A DNA stretch of 64,000 nt from the NCBI RefSeq assembly GCF_025118155.1, contig NW_026251394.1:186001-250000 (forward strand), in the 5' to 3' direction. Source of the DNA: Cokeromyces recurvatus (lineage: Eukaryota; Mucoromycota; Mucoromycetes; Mucorales; Mucoraceae). This document shows positions 23,253 to 34,304 of the stretch, piece by piece. The translations under genes were made by a program, and so were the position numbers. The notes under the pieces were generated by a model. The model searched no databases. It had not been told where the DNA came from and saw only the letters and a program-made list of their open reading frames with translations. The stretch's first letter is position 1. Each line of letters begins with the position of its first letter.

Positions 23253-23777
23253 TCCTACTAATAATAATAATAAAGTATGTATAATATAACTAAAAATGTT
23301 AATAAAATTATTATTATGTTACAGTAATATTACTAAATATCATGTTATAATGTAGTCGTAGTAGTAGTAGTACTACTTACTACTCAAGATTTATATATAT
23401 ATAAGTATTATAAGATAACTAGAATGTGTCCTTATTAATATATATCCTGCAAACTCTATATAAAAAAAAAAAGTGTATCTCTACATTTACAAGTGTTAGA
23501 AGATCTTCCCCTTTTTTTTTTTTTTCTATATTTTGTCGTATTGGTTTTGATATTTTTGTATACAAAGTCTATTCATTCTATATGATAATTACCATTAAAA
23601 TAGTAATAATAATTCCATTTTTTTTTATTATTAAGTGAAATAAGTATATTAAAATTAATTTATAAATAGAATAATAAATAGTATATAAATGTAACTAATA
23701 TATATTATCTGATATAAAATGGCGTAGAGTTAATAATTAGGCTATGTATATCGGAATATATATTTATTATAATCTTG
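23253..23777. other. intergenic region
   Basis: AT-rich DNA between two convergent genes. It contains a GTAGTAGTAGTAGTACTAC near-palindrome at about 23355-23375 and TA repeats. No gene was seen; a short frame at 23426-23638 is homopolymer-derived. Confidence 0.5.
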
Positions 23778-24847
23778 TTAAGCAGTTGCTTGAACAACTG
23801 GCGTAGTAGTAACAGCAGCAGCAGTAGCAGGTTCTTCTTCATGTTGTGAGGCTACAGTCTCCTCAGCTGCAGCAGCTGCAGCTACTGTTTCATCTTCCTT
23901 CTTCTTTTTATGAGAAAATCCTCGGAACATTTGAGTAATACGACGACCTATAGGTGATCCAGGGCGTTTTACTTCTTCAGACTCTGTGTGATTCGTAACA
24001 GCAGTAGTAGGTTCAATAGCTTTAAATAAATAAATATGCAGTTAATATAATTATTGCATATAAACATAATGGTAGAATAATAGAGAAAAAAAGTTGTATA
24101 GTATTATGTACATAAAGAAAAAAAAAATCAGTTACACATGTCTACATGTGACATCCTCAGTAAATTGATAAATAGATAAAGAAAAAAAAATGGCTCTCTA
24201 TCTTACTAAATTTATACTTTATCTTTCTTTCTCTCTCTCTCTTTCTATTATTCTACCATATGTATATACATATATATGTATATAATAAATTTAAATAGAA
24301 TATACTTACTAGTAGATTGCTCTTCTTTGGAAACAGCAGTAGAAGGCTCAACATGTTCAGTAGTAGGAGCAGTATCTTCTTTATGATGTTCAGTCTCTTT
24401 CTTCTTATTAAAGAGTTTACCAAGAGGACCTTTCTTAAATGTATCCATCATGTTATGATCCTTATGAGTAGAAGCCTCATTAGGTTCTTCGGTAGCTGAT
24501 GTATTAGCGGCAACTGTTTCCTGAATCTTTCCTTTATCAGTAAGTTCTTCTGATTTACTTTCTTCTATAAAAGGTAATGAATATGAGCAAGTTACTACCC
24601 CTGCTTTCTTTATATGTATATATAAAATAAAGTTGGATGATTTTTTTTTTTTTTTACCTTTAGACGATGTCAATTCTTCCGACTTTTCAGTTTCTTTACT
24701 ACTGGCAGCTGGAACTGGGCTCTAAAAATAATAAAGTAAAAAAAAAGTTAGTTGAGTGTAACCAATCAATTTAAAATAGTAAAAACGTGTAACAATATGC
24801 TCTTTTATTCCTTTCTCCCCCAAAAAAAAAGAAAGTTTTTGATCCGA

Positions 24848-24894
<47 letters not shown>

Positions 24895-25496
24895 TTGCTG
24901 CGGAAAATATTACCCAGGATAGATTTACGCTTTTCATTTTTAAATTCTTCAAGAGGTTCAGCAGAAGGTTCAACGACAACTTCAGACTCCTTAACAGTAG
25001 ATTTCCTTTCAGCGACTACTTTCTTGTCAACAAAGTTTTTAGCTTTGCCCAAAAATGCAGAAAGACGCTTGCTTGTTGCATTTGATTTAGAAGGAGTAGG
25101 TTCTCCTACAGATTTAATAGCTTCTTCAGTAGCTTCAAAAGGAGGAGGAGGAGGAAGAGGAGGAGTAATGGTGGTAGTGGTGGCAGTAGTAGCTTGCTCT
25201 TCATTTGTCTTGGGAGCTTCAACAGTCGTATCTTGCTCTTCAGTTGTCTTGGGAGCTTCAACAGTAGCAGCTTGTTCTTCGTTTGCCTTGGGGGCTTCAA
25301 CTGTAGTATCTTGTTCTTCGTTTGCCTTGGGGGCTTCAACTGTAGTATCTTGTTCTTCGTTTACCTTGGGGGCTTCGACAGTAGTAGCATGCTCTTCATT
25401 TGTTTTAGGAGCTTCAGCAGCAGTAGTTTCAGTATTAACTTGTTCTTGAACAGTAGGTTCTGCTGCAATGGATGTAGAATTTTCAGATGTAGACAT
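23778..25496 (-). CDS. disordered repetitive protein with VEAPKxNEEQ repeats and basic 'LGxxF-K' modules
   Basis: Four exons (25496-24894, 24721-24658, 24564-24310, 24019-23778) keep phase to give 387 residues. The N-terminal third carries about six imperfect 12-residue repeats built on VEAPK-NEEQDTT, followed by a TTT-PPLPPPPPF stretch. Four short basic/aromatic modules recur along the chain: KRLSAFLGKAKNF, KRKSILGNIFRSK, KKGPLGKLFNKKK and GRRITQMFRGFSHKKKK. They are separated by acidic Glu/Ala/Thr-rich linkers. There is no signal peptide or membrane segment. I do not recognise the family. The modules could be membrane- or partner-binding amphipathic motifs in a scaffold. The first intron contains about 42 A/T in a row, very long for a spliced gene. 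Confidence 0.65.
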
Positions 25497-28005
25497 TATG
25501 TATAAAGAATAAATGTATGTATTTTCTTTTGAAAAAAAAAATAAAGGAGAAAAGAAAGAAAAGAAGTGAGAAAAAAAAGGGGGGAAATTTATTTATTCCT
25601 TTTATGTTAGTGTCATCTTGATATATTTATAAAAATGGGAAATTAATGTTTGTTATACAGTAACACATTTTAGTCGTTCATATAAACAACAAGTTTAATT
25701 ATTAAAAAAAAAATGTGTTCTAAAACTTATTTCACTGTTGGTTGAACAAAAAATATTGGTACGCTTTTTTAAATATGCAGATCCCTTTTATGCGATAGAT
25801 TAGTATTTGAAGATAAACCGTCTGTCTTTACCTTTATCCTTACCCTAATTTCTTTCAAATAAAGTTTAGAAGAATCATTGCATAAAATCTATACTGTATG
25901 CAGCAGCAAAAACATGACTTATTTCTTCAGGACAATGTGACTCGGAGTATGAAATTAATTTATACTACAATTAAATATCTTATTTATTAAGAAAAATTAA
26001 AAAAAAATAAGATGGTAAGTGAGTAGATATATTGGATTACTCAGCCCAGTTCAAGATATATAAAAAAAAAAGTTTTTTTTAAGAAGACCCCTATTCAGAG
26101 ATAAGAGGTAAAAAAAAAAAAAAAAAAAAAAGCTAAAACAAAGAAAAGAACAAGGAAGAGAGATGAGAAATAGAAAGAAATATTATACTATCAAGTTCAG
26201 TTGGTCAATTAATCAATTAGTTTCTCTTTTGCCAGGGTTGAAAGGAGGAAGAGGTATCTTAACATGTGGCAAATAATTCAATTAATGAAGGCTGATACAA
26301 ATAATTGGTCAACAGTAAAACCAAGCAGACACATCTTGGGATTAATGTATACTACATTATTTTTTTTTTTGGGTGAAACTGAGATTAGTTTAAAAAAAAA
26401 TAAATAAATAAATTAGATCGAAAAAATAACAACAATCAAAAATAGATTTAAATAAAATAAAATTAAACATGTTTACCGGTCAAAAAAAATTGTTCTAGAT
26501 GGCAATTATTATTGTTTCTAACGAGAGAATGCATAGAGGTGATCTTGACTGGTTAGTATTTCATTAAATATTTGATGAGTAATTTTTGCGGCATTATAAT
26601 CACGTTGATACAGTATCCCACAGCAGCTTTGACAAACTAAGAAGCTAGTTATTGCATGTGAAAAATTTTTTTCTAAGCATACCGAATGAAAGGCCTTTTA
26701 CAGATATAAAAGCACATTTGCTAAATCAATGTTAACAGAGTAGCAATAATTGATTCTTTTAGAAATTCTATATTCGTCTATAATAGCTACAATCAGATCA
26801 CTATGTCTTTGTCTATTAAATAACTATTTTCTACAAGATATTAGTGAATCTTGTTAGGAAGCCTTTGAAGGTTGATGATATCTTCATTCAACATTCCATT
26901 CCCAAATGCTATAACTGGAATTTTCATATTATCTTGATATTTTTTATTTTATTTTATTTTACTGATCTATTCTCTTTCATGACATCTAGATCCTGTAAGA
27001 ATGTAGTATTCTTTAAATCGATTGATTTTCTAATCTGATATGGCGTCTCACCATTGCCATACACAGCCGTGAATACATTTTTTCTTTCTAGAGTCGGGCC
27101 CGCATAAAGATAGGAGCTGCTCTACTTTAGAATATCACATTTATATAGGCTTAAAGAGAGAGAAAGAGAGAGAGAGAGAATGCAGACTAAAGATATGAAA
27201 ACTATACTTGTGAATACCCTCCCAACCAGCTATAATTGTTCATGTTTTGATATATTTTCAATATATTACTTACATGCATATTCAGAAAATATTGATATCT
27301 AATACGCATCATTCAGCAGCTAAATATCGTTTACATTTATAATATCAAGGTACTCAAATAGTCAGACAAATGATAGTAGGTTAAAAGCGTATATGAGTAC
27401 AAGATAAAGGTGTACAAAATATAACAAAGAGTGGTATATTAGTCTGATGTCTATTATAAGAAGAGTAACTAAATTCAAAGAAATTTAAGAATTATAAAGA
27501 AAAGTTACAAATCGTATCTTTCTGATAATGGAGATGTTTGGAAAAGATTCAGTCAAATTTAGAGGTCTCCGAACTGGGAGTTCTTTGGAAATTAATTGAA
27601 ATGCAGACAAAAGTGTGATGATTCATTACTAGTATTTTGTGGATACATTTTGCACTTTAAAAGATAATGCTTTAGTCTCATAACTTACAGCTAATCTCCC
27701 ATCCCCCACACTTTTTTTTTTTTTTTTAATTTAGACGTGCCATTTATGCAACAGCATGCTTCTCACTTTAGCTATCACAGTTATACCTAGTCAAGGTTGT
27801 GGAATAATAATATAGCAACGTGATATAAATGCTTCTTTTAGAATTTCACAGCAAGTAATCAGTGGACGCCACTACTATCCTCCTAAATCACAATCTCGAA
27901 TATGGCTCATTTTCATAATGAAAAATTTAGGTTTTTTTTTTACAGGTCTAATTTTATTTTATCTAAATTTGCTTCTGCTCCTTATATCATTTACTGCTCT
28001 AAAAC

Positions 28006-28038
<33 letters not shown>

Positions 28039-28273
28039 ATTTGTTTTCTCTTTCTAATTAATCTTAGTTTCACCTGGAAATACAGTAATGACACTGATTA
28101 ACTATCACCAAGTGACAGCATATGATCACATGATATTTTCTCAAACGATAATTGACTACACATGTGATGTTTTATTTGTGTAACTTTTCTGATGTTTATG
28201 CAAAAATAAATTATTATTATTACTATTACTATTACTATTATTATTATTATTTTTTTACTTTTATTATTTGATT
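25497..28273. other. 2.8-kb AT-rich intergenic region
   Basis: Contains the decayed Fanzor/TnpB-like gene (26518-27120), a GA-rich microsatellite at about 27152-27180 and T-runs near 28010-28036. The stretch above 27120 may hold the eroded N-terminal part of the same gene, but nothing was recognisable there. The left end includes the probable promoter of the repetitive-protein gene. Confidence 0.5.
26518..27120 (-). pseudogene. decayed Fanzor/TnpB-like RuvC nuclease (C-terminal part)
   Basis: Reading the minus strand from about 27120 down gives LERKNVFTAVYGNGETPYQI (resembling the sequence after the RuvC-I aspartate), then KIPVIAFGNG. After a frameshift follows VAIIDEYRISKRINYC, like the RuvC-II Glu motif and the first zinc-ribbon Cys. 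In the same frame come FLVCQSCCGILYQRDYNAAK, the zinc ribbon and the RuvC-III 'RD-NA--I' motif, ending at a TAG at 26520-26518. The last 240 bases have only one internal stop (TAA); upstream are at least one frameshift and two stops. The order of motifs is specific to the OrfB/TnpB/Fanzor nucleases. The RuvC-I Asp itself is not evident, so the copy is dead. Confidence 0.6.
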
Positions 28274-28947
28274 TTAAGCACGGGCAAGACGAGCATTACG
28301 GGCCAATTGACGAGCATTAAGCTTAACAACCTTCTTGTCAGCGGCACGAGAAACAGCTTCTTCCTTTTCAGTAAGAATAATTTCAATGTGGCAAGGAGAA
28401 GACATGAAAGGGTTGATTCTACCGTGAGCACGATAAGTACGACGACGGTGCTTAGGAGCTTGGTTAACAACAATGCTAGAAATGTAAAGTTCTTCAACAT
28501 TCAAACCCTTAGCCTATAATATTCCCAACTTAATAAATTAGCTTTTCTCCTCCTTTTCCTTTTATACAAATATATATCGCTTTTTACCTCGGCATTACTT
28601 TCAGCATTCTTCAATAAGTCAGTAACAAACTTGACAGACTTAACAGGCCAGCGACCTTGGGTAGTACCGAATTCCTTAACTTGAGCAGTACGACCAACAC
28701 CACCGTTGAATCTACGGAAGGGGATGGCTTGCTTGTGTTCAGTAACATTGTTAAGGTAAGCATAAGCCTTGCTTAACTTCAAACCCTTGATAGCAGCAGC
28801 AACTTCATGAGTATTCTTGAAATGAACACGAAGATAAGAGCCTCTAGACTTGGCAGCTAAATTAAATGTAAGTAAACGACATTATCATGTTCTAATTTAT
28901 TACTTACCCTTAGCAGGGTTAGCTGGGGTAGCAGCGTATCTGACCAT
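28274..28947 (-). CDS. RPL17: 60S ribosomal protein L17 (uL22)
   Basis: Three exons (28947-28908, 28856-28588, 28513-28274) give 182 residues, the expected length. The protein lines the nascent-peptide exit tunnel of the large ribosomal subunit. Seen: [55 protein letters not shown], then [29 protein letters not shown]. As in other fungal ribosomal genes, the first intron falls shortly after the start codon (after codon 13). The identification is unambiguous. Confidence 0.97.
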
Positions 28948-29788
28948 ATTTATCTAATAGTGTCTAATTAAAACAAAATAAACGTAAGTATCTATAAACT
29001 GAATTCATCCAATACCCCGCCCAAACGTGTCTATGCATCTTTTCATTTCCCCCTTCCTCTCCTTTTCATTCTCCCATTATTATCTAAATGTCTTTTTTTT
29101 TTTCAACCATCTTAATCTTCCTTTCATTTGATCATTAATTAGATTGATGCTTTAATGATCTGATTTAACAATGTGTCGAATTTTAAATCAATCCTTTTTA
29201 TATATATATATATATACAATAAAATTGACATTCTGTTGTTATCTGGAGAATTAATTGATCATCCATATCCATATAATAATAGATAACCCTCCCCTACATC
29301 CATCCACTCTCTTTCTCTCAATCCATTTAAATAGTATGAATATCTTACGTTTTAATACGCACAGCAAAGAGAAGGATTCCATCCAAATTCGGTCACTTTT
29401 TTTGCCTTACTTCTTCTTCCACGCATACACACCCCACAACAGGACTGGCTGAGAGGAATGGTGATATCCAATTTTCTTACTTTTTTTTCCTAATTTCAAC
29501 AATTCATCATACCGGATTTTTGTCGAAATATCACGTGGTATTATTTATAATGTCCGGAACACGTTTGTTAATAAAAATTAAATATAAACATGAATAATAA
29601 TAATAATAATAAAAAGCTTGTAGATAGTGAACATGAATATATGATCTCATGTTCGAATTGTCTTTCACACATAACATAGTTATTTTGGCAATTTTCTCTC
29701 GCTTTTGTATTTTTTTTTCTCTTCTTCTTTATTTCTTAATTTTATCTATAGAATAAACCTTAATAATAGTATTATTATTATTTTTTTT
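28948..29788. promoter_or_regulatory. divergent promoter region between RPL17 and RBM48
   Basis: 840 bases between two divergent starts. It has C/T-rich stretches just upstream of RPL17 (about 29030-29110), a TA microsatellite at about 29201-29216, and CATCCATCCACTCTC pyrimidine-rich tracts of the kind found before ribosomal-protein genes. A short frame at 29255-29452 has no support. No specific regulator site is claimed. Confidence 0.45.
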
Positions 29789-30316
29789 ATGGCAGCAAAT
29801 CGGTTAGAATACAGAAATCCTAAAAGACAAAGAGCAGTATGTGTATATACAATATCACAGGAGTCTCGTTATCTGATTATTGAAAATGTTCCCAGTTTAG
29901 GTGTTACTCAACAATTACTTGATTATTGCCAACAATTTGGAGCTATTGAAGAACATCGGTTACTAGATGAACATTCCTCAAGTACAGAATATACAGATGT
30001 TTATTTGATCCAATATACTAATATAAAATCAGCAAGAATAGCCAAGCATAAAATGGATGATAGGCCCTTTTATACCAACTTATTAAGAGTTAATTATGCA
30101 CCTGAATATGAGACTTTAGAAGATATACGGAAAAAGTTTAAAGATAGATACCAAACAATTTTCAATAGAAATAATAAAAAGAGACGACATCATCATAATA
30201 ATAATAGCAATATAGTGTTTGATACAACTACTGTTTCAAAGACTAGGGCTACTGATAATAACCATCCACCTTCTTCTACTGCAACAATAGATCCGAAAAG
30301 AAGAAGACGAATTTAA
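29789..30316 (+). CDS. RBM48: RBM48-like RNA-binding protein (minor spliceosome factor)
   Basis: A single exon of 175 residues starting at MAANRLEYRNPKRQRAVCVY. An upstream in-frame ATG at 29705 only adds a Phe/Ile-rich T-tract translation. The protein holds one RRM with RBM48-specific features: RAVCVYTISQESRYLIIENV, LGVTQQLLDYCQQFGAIEEH, DVYLIQYTNIKSARIAKHKM, LLRVNYAPEYETLEDIRKKF. The basic C-terminus (KKRRHHH, PKRRRR) is a likely nuclear signal. In plants and animals RBM48 acts with ARMC7 in splicing of U12-type introns. Its presence argues that this fungus retains a minor spliceosome, as reported for some Mucorales and unlike yeasts. None of the introns found in this window has a U12-type donor. 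Confidence 0.85.
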   Translation: MAANRLEYRNPKRQRAVCVYTISQESRYLIIENVPSLGVTQQLLDYCQQFGAIEEHRLLDEHSSSTEYTDVYLIQYTNIKSARIAKHKMDDRPFYTNLLRVNYAPEYETLEDIRKKFKDRYQTIFNRNNKKRRHHHNNNSNIVFDTTTVSKTRATDNNHPPSSTATIDPKRRRRI

Positions 30317-30501
30317 GAAAAGTTCGAGAACAAAAAGCCACCACTTTAAAAGAGCTCATTTGTTTTTAATAAACTCAGTAAAATTTTTTTTATAATTTGT
30401 TCATCATCATCCTTTTTTTTTTTTTTTTTTCACTTTCTCTCAAATAGGCCCTGGCCTAAATAATTTTTTTTTTTTTTTTTTTTTTATTCTGTTTCTGTTT
30501 T

Positions 30502-31119
30502 ATGGTTTCGACAATTACAGCAACTAACAATTCTCGATGGTCATCAAACAACAACAACAACAGCAGCAGCAGCAGCAGATGGACAGTAACAAAGAAAAGG
30601 CAACAACAACAACAACAACAACAACGAAATTTTGAAAAACGGGATCCCTTTGCGGGAATGAAATCCTGTGTTAATTATGAACTGGAAATCGAACGATTAA
30701 AACAATTAGTACCAGCTATTGATAATAGAAAACGCAAATCCACGTATTCAAATTTACCCGATAATACCGACTCTGACTCAACTACTTCCTCTTCCTCTTC
30801 TTCCTCCTCCTGTTCTTCTTCTTCTTCCAATAATGCCGTAACTGAGGAAGAGAAACTTCGATTTCTGGCATTTGTCCGCAGCTGGACAGGTGACTGGCAG
30901 CAAAAACCAACAGAAAACGATTTGATAAACCTAAATAATGATTATTCTTTATGGGCTGACCCTTTACCATGGACTATCAGTTTGGATCATTCTGCATCAC
31001 ACACTATGATGTCATCAAACACATATAATAATTACCTTAGTTATTGGCAGCCTCAACAACCCGTTCATGTAAATAGACATGGTCAATTACCTATTGGAAT
31101 GGGTAGAAAGAGGTCATAA
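30502..31119 (+). CDS. unknown protein with low-complexity N-terminus (205 aa)
   Basis: A single-exon frame. The first 45 residues are Asn/Ser/Gln runs from AAC, AGC and CAA repeats. A more complex segment follows (residues about 46-75: KRDPFAGMKSCVNYELEIER). A Ser run (about 90-112) comes next, then a second complex segment, EEEKLRFLAFVRSWTGDWQ and LWADPLPWTISLDH. The two complex segments and the ordinary codon mix suggest a real gene rather than repeat translation. I recognise no domain. It is 185 bases downstream of RBM48, on the same strand, with T-runs between, so it is probably a separate transcript. An internal Met at 30658 could be the true start if the poly-Gln leader is untranslated. 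Confidence 0.5.
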   Translation: MVSTITATNNSRWSSNNNNNSSSSSRWTVTKKRQQQQQQQQRNFEKRDPFAGMKSCVNYELEIERLKQLVPAIDNRKRKSTYSNLPDNTDSDSTTSSSSSSSSCSSSSSNNAVTEEEKLRFLAFVRSWTGDWQQKPTENDLINLNNDYSLWADPLPWTISLDHSASHTMMSSNTYNNYLSYWQPQQPVHVNRHGQLPIGMGRKRS

Positions 31120-31444
31120 AATTTTTATTATTATTATTTTTTTTTTCTTTTTACATTTTATTTATATATTCCCTTTACTTTATTTTACTTTATTTTTTCT
31201 TTCCTTTTGTAATACATACACACATAATATAATACAATACATACACGCACAGACAGACATACAGACATACAATACATACAGACATACTTACTTACTTACT
31301 TACTTACATATACACACACATATATATACACATTATGATATACAACAAATATTACCTATAAATAAAAAAATAATTTATTACTGCATTAAAGAAACGCATA
31401 ATCAATTAATTATTCGTCACAAAATAAAAAAAAAATAAAAAAAT

Positions 31445-31476
<32 letters not shown>

Positions 31477-31478
31477 CT

Positions 31479-32519
31479 ATGACTCAACTGTTTGCATTTG
31501 GATCAAATGGAGGTGGCCAATTAGGTATTGGTCACATGGAAGATACAAATAGACCTACAGCTTGCATAGGTTTACCAACTGATGATCCAATTGTAAAGAT
31601 CTCTGGTGGTGGTAATCATTCCGCCATTATTACTAAGCAAGGACATCTCTACATGACCGGCTCATCACGACATGGTGAAGAAAGCCATGATGATAACGAA
31701 GAATTCGTCAACACATATAAAAGACAATTACCTGATATAAAATGCAGGGACGTAGCTTGTGGATGGGCATTTACGATTGTATTGACCGAGACAGGCAAAT
31801 TATATGGTATTGGCACAAGTCGTTGGAACGAACTAGGATCCTTATCATCGACAGATAAATGGACAGAGATAAGGCATGCAGTTTTCGACAACCAGCAGAT
31901 TGTGTCTATAGCATGTGGATGGCGTCATTGTATTGCACTTGATGCAGAAGGTACAGTTTATGGATGGGGTTGGGGACGACATGGACAGTTAGGACCTGGA
32001 GCAAGAGATAAAAAGGACATCCGAGCCATTCAGAGAATCACCATGCCACAGCCTATCGTTCAAGCTGCATGTGGACATTTGCATACATTATTGAGAGGGA
32101 AAGATGGTAGAGTGTATAGTTTTGGATCTAATAAGTATGGTCAGTTAGGTACTGACGATACAGCTGAGGATATCTCTACTCTTAGTGTAAAGGCGAGTTG
32201 GATTGATGCAGGATGGCATCATAGTGCTATTTTGGATGAAAGTGGTAATTTGACCTTATTTGGAAGAAATGACCATGGTCAATTGACTACCTGTACACAA
32301 CCTATTCGTGGTATTCGCCAGTTTGTATGTGGATCAGAACATACAGTAGCCATTCGTGATAATAATAATGAAGTCATCGCTTGGGGTTGGAATGAACATG
32401 GAAATTGTACTTCTGATATGGATTTTGTGAGTGAACCTATTAGTTTAGGAGGTTTTAATGGAAGAGTCAATATATTAGGCGCTGGCTGTGCTACAACCTG
32501 GCTAGGCGTAATAATATAA
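31479..32519 (+). CDS. ATS1: RCC1-repeat protein, ATS1/KTI13-like
   Basis: A single exon of 346 residues made almost entirely of RCC1-type blades. Successive repeats show FAFGSNGGGQLGIGH, ISGGGNHSAIIT, DVACGWAFTIVL, IACGWRHCIALDAEG, YGWGWGRHGQLGPG, AACGHLHTLL, YSFGSNKYGQLG, IDAGWHHSAIL, LFGRNDHGQL, FVCGSEHTVAI and AWGWNEHGNC. This is a single seven-blade propeller with no added domain. The size and absence of extensions fit Ats1/Kti13, which partners Kti11/Dph3 in electron supply for diphthamide synthesis and Elongator-dependent tRNA wobble-uridine modification. Other small RCC1 proteins cannot be excluded. The ATG follows a 26-base T run and a CTATG context. Confidence 0.75.
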   Translation: MTQLFAFGSNGGGQLGIGHMEDTNRPTACIGLPTDDPIVKISGGGNHSAIITKQGHLYMTGSSRHGEESHDDNEEFVNTYKRQLPDIKCRDVACGWAFTIVLTETGKLYGIGTSRWNELGSLSSTDKWTEIRHAVFDNQQIVSIACGWRHCIALDAEGTVYGWGWGRHGQLGPGARDKKDIRAIQRITMPQPIVQAACGHLHTLLRGKDGRVYSFGSNKYGQLGTDDTAEDISTLSVKASWIDAGWHHSAILDESGNLTLFGRNDHGQLTTCTQPIRGIRQFVCGSEHTVAIRDNNNEVIAWGWNEHGNCTSDMDFVSEPISLGGFNGRVNILGAGCATTWLGVII

Positions 32520-33042
32520 CAAAAATAAGAAAAAAAAAATAAAAAAAAATTATCGTGTTGTAATATCTATTTTACAAAAAAGAATAAAATGTGGGCATAT
32601 CAGTAAATTACTACCTAGTAGTATACTCTAATTTTATTCATATAAATGGTCAAAGCTCAAGAATATGTACTCTCTCTCTCACATGCACTTTGATAACTGG
32701 TTAACCTTGTCTCATATATCCTAATAAATACATGTTCTCTAATGATCGTCCAATTTGTTTGAAAGACATATATTATTGGGTGTAATTTTTTTTTTCAATA
32801 ATTATTATGACACATTGTGAACCTTAATCATAATCACTACCACCACCAGCATTGTTTATAGATTCGGCTACAATCAATCTCCGTATAAATAATGCACTAT
32901 CTCCCCCACATACTCAAAAAGTTATTTTATTTTTTTCTCTCTCTTCTGTAGCATTGGCCGGGACGAATTTAGTAAGTTAAAACAGCCATACTCAATATAT
33001 TCAAGGAAGTTTACTATAATATTACAAGCTTATAACATACCA
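32520..33042. other. intergenic region
   Basis: AT-rich DNA between two co-directional genes, with a CT-rich stretch near 32929-32950. No gene or RNA was recognised. The right end is the probable promoter of the ketopantoate reductase gene. Confidence 0.5.
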
Positions 33043-34304
33043 ATGTCAACTATTAATAAACCTAAAATATTAACAGGTAAAGTGATGTATACATAATCCT
33101 ATTTATTTTATTTATTTATTTATTTATTTATTTTTAGTTGGAACTGGTGCTGTTGGTGCGATTTACTCTTGGAGACTTTCAAAATCTTGTCATCTCACCA
33201 CCGTCTGTCGTTCTAATTATGAAACTGTCAAAAAAGAAGGTTTTGAGATTGATTCTGCCAAGTTTGGAAAAGAAATATTTCGACCCGATAATGGTAATAA
33301 TAATAAACATCTCCTTTTAATATTATTAGTATTAACTGTGTGTGTGTGTGTTTTGTAAAAAAAAGTTGTTCAAACTGTGTCTGAAGCGATTACTCCTGAA
33401 ATTCCATATTATGATTACATTCTTGTTACATTAAAGGCATTACCGGAATGTTATGATGTAGCAGATATTATTGCACCTGCTGTTACCTCAGAAAAAACAA
33501 CGATTGTTCTCATACAAAACGGTCTCGGCGTGGAGGAGCCTATTGTTCGTCAATTCCCTAATAATCCTTTGATTTCTATTGTAGCCTACATAGGCACCTC
33601 ACAGACAAGACCTGGGAAAATTCTCATGGTTGGTAACGAATCTTTAATTATAGGTCCTTATTTGCAAGCTAAAACGAATTCTGATGTGGAACGTGCTGAT
33701 TTTATCGAGATTTTAAAAGAGGGAGACGTTGATGTTCAGCTAGTGGATGATGTTGAACGTGTACGTTGGCAAAAATTATTCTGGTAATTTTTATACAGTA
33801 ACATTTTTTCTCTTTTTTATAATATGGGTACTAAATTAAAATTGAAATTGAAAAAAAAAAGGAATGCGGCTTTCTCGCCTGTATGTGCTTTAACAGGTAT
33901 GAATACAACTCAGCTTTTAGCCAACAAGGAGGCCATGCGTGTTGTCAAACTAGTCATGAAGGAAGTCATTGAATCAGCAAATGCATACGGATATGGATTT
34001 AATCCCGAAGAACAAATACATAATATGATTACTAGAACTGAAACAACTGCAAAGAATTATAAGCCATCCATGTAAGTCAAAAAAGGAACAAGAAAAAGAA
34101 AAGATGTTTGTATTATTTATTTATTTAATTTTTTTTTATTATAGGCAATTAGACAAGGAACGTTCGAGTCCTATGGAGATTGAGGTTATTCTTGGTGTAC
34201 CACTCAAAAGAGCAAAGGCAAAAGGCTTACAGGTTCCAAATTTGGAACTTATGCATTCTCTTTGCAGTGCAACGAATGCACTTATTATGTGTAATTCAGT
34301 ATAG
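33043..34304 (+). CDS. 2-dehydropantoate 2-reductase (ketopantoate reductase)
   Basis: Five exons (33043-33076, 33138-33293, 33366-33783, 33862-34071, 34145-34304) encode 325 residues. The enzyme reduces ketopantoate to pantoate with NADPH in pantothenate/CoA synthesis. Seen: a Rossmann GxGxxG (VGTGAVGAIYSW), YDYILVTLKALPE, VLIQNGLGVEEP, then the active-site Lys region RVRWQKLFWNAAFSP split by an intron. The C-terminal helical domain follows, with PSMQLDKERSSPMEIEVILG, equivalent to the 'SM-QD---GR-TEID' motif. The fungal homologue PAN5 belongs to this family. No targeting signal is seen. Exon phases agree throughout. The third intron is short and A-rich and has a plain AAAAG acceptor. Confidence 0.9.

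Noticed and set aside
24895..25505. Plus-strand frames rich in Ser, Val and Cys
   Set aside because: Antisense translations of the VEAPKxNEEQ repeat region; the minus-strand gene has start, introns and stop in phase.
31079..31438. 119-codon plus-strand frame
   Set aside because: Tyr/His/Thr/Ile repeats from a TACA/TTAC microsatellite region after the stop of the 205-aa gene.
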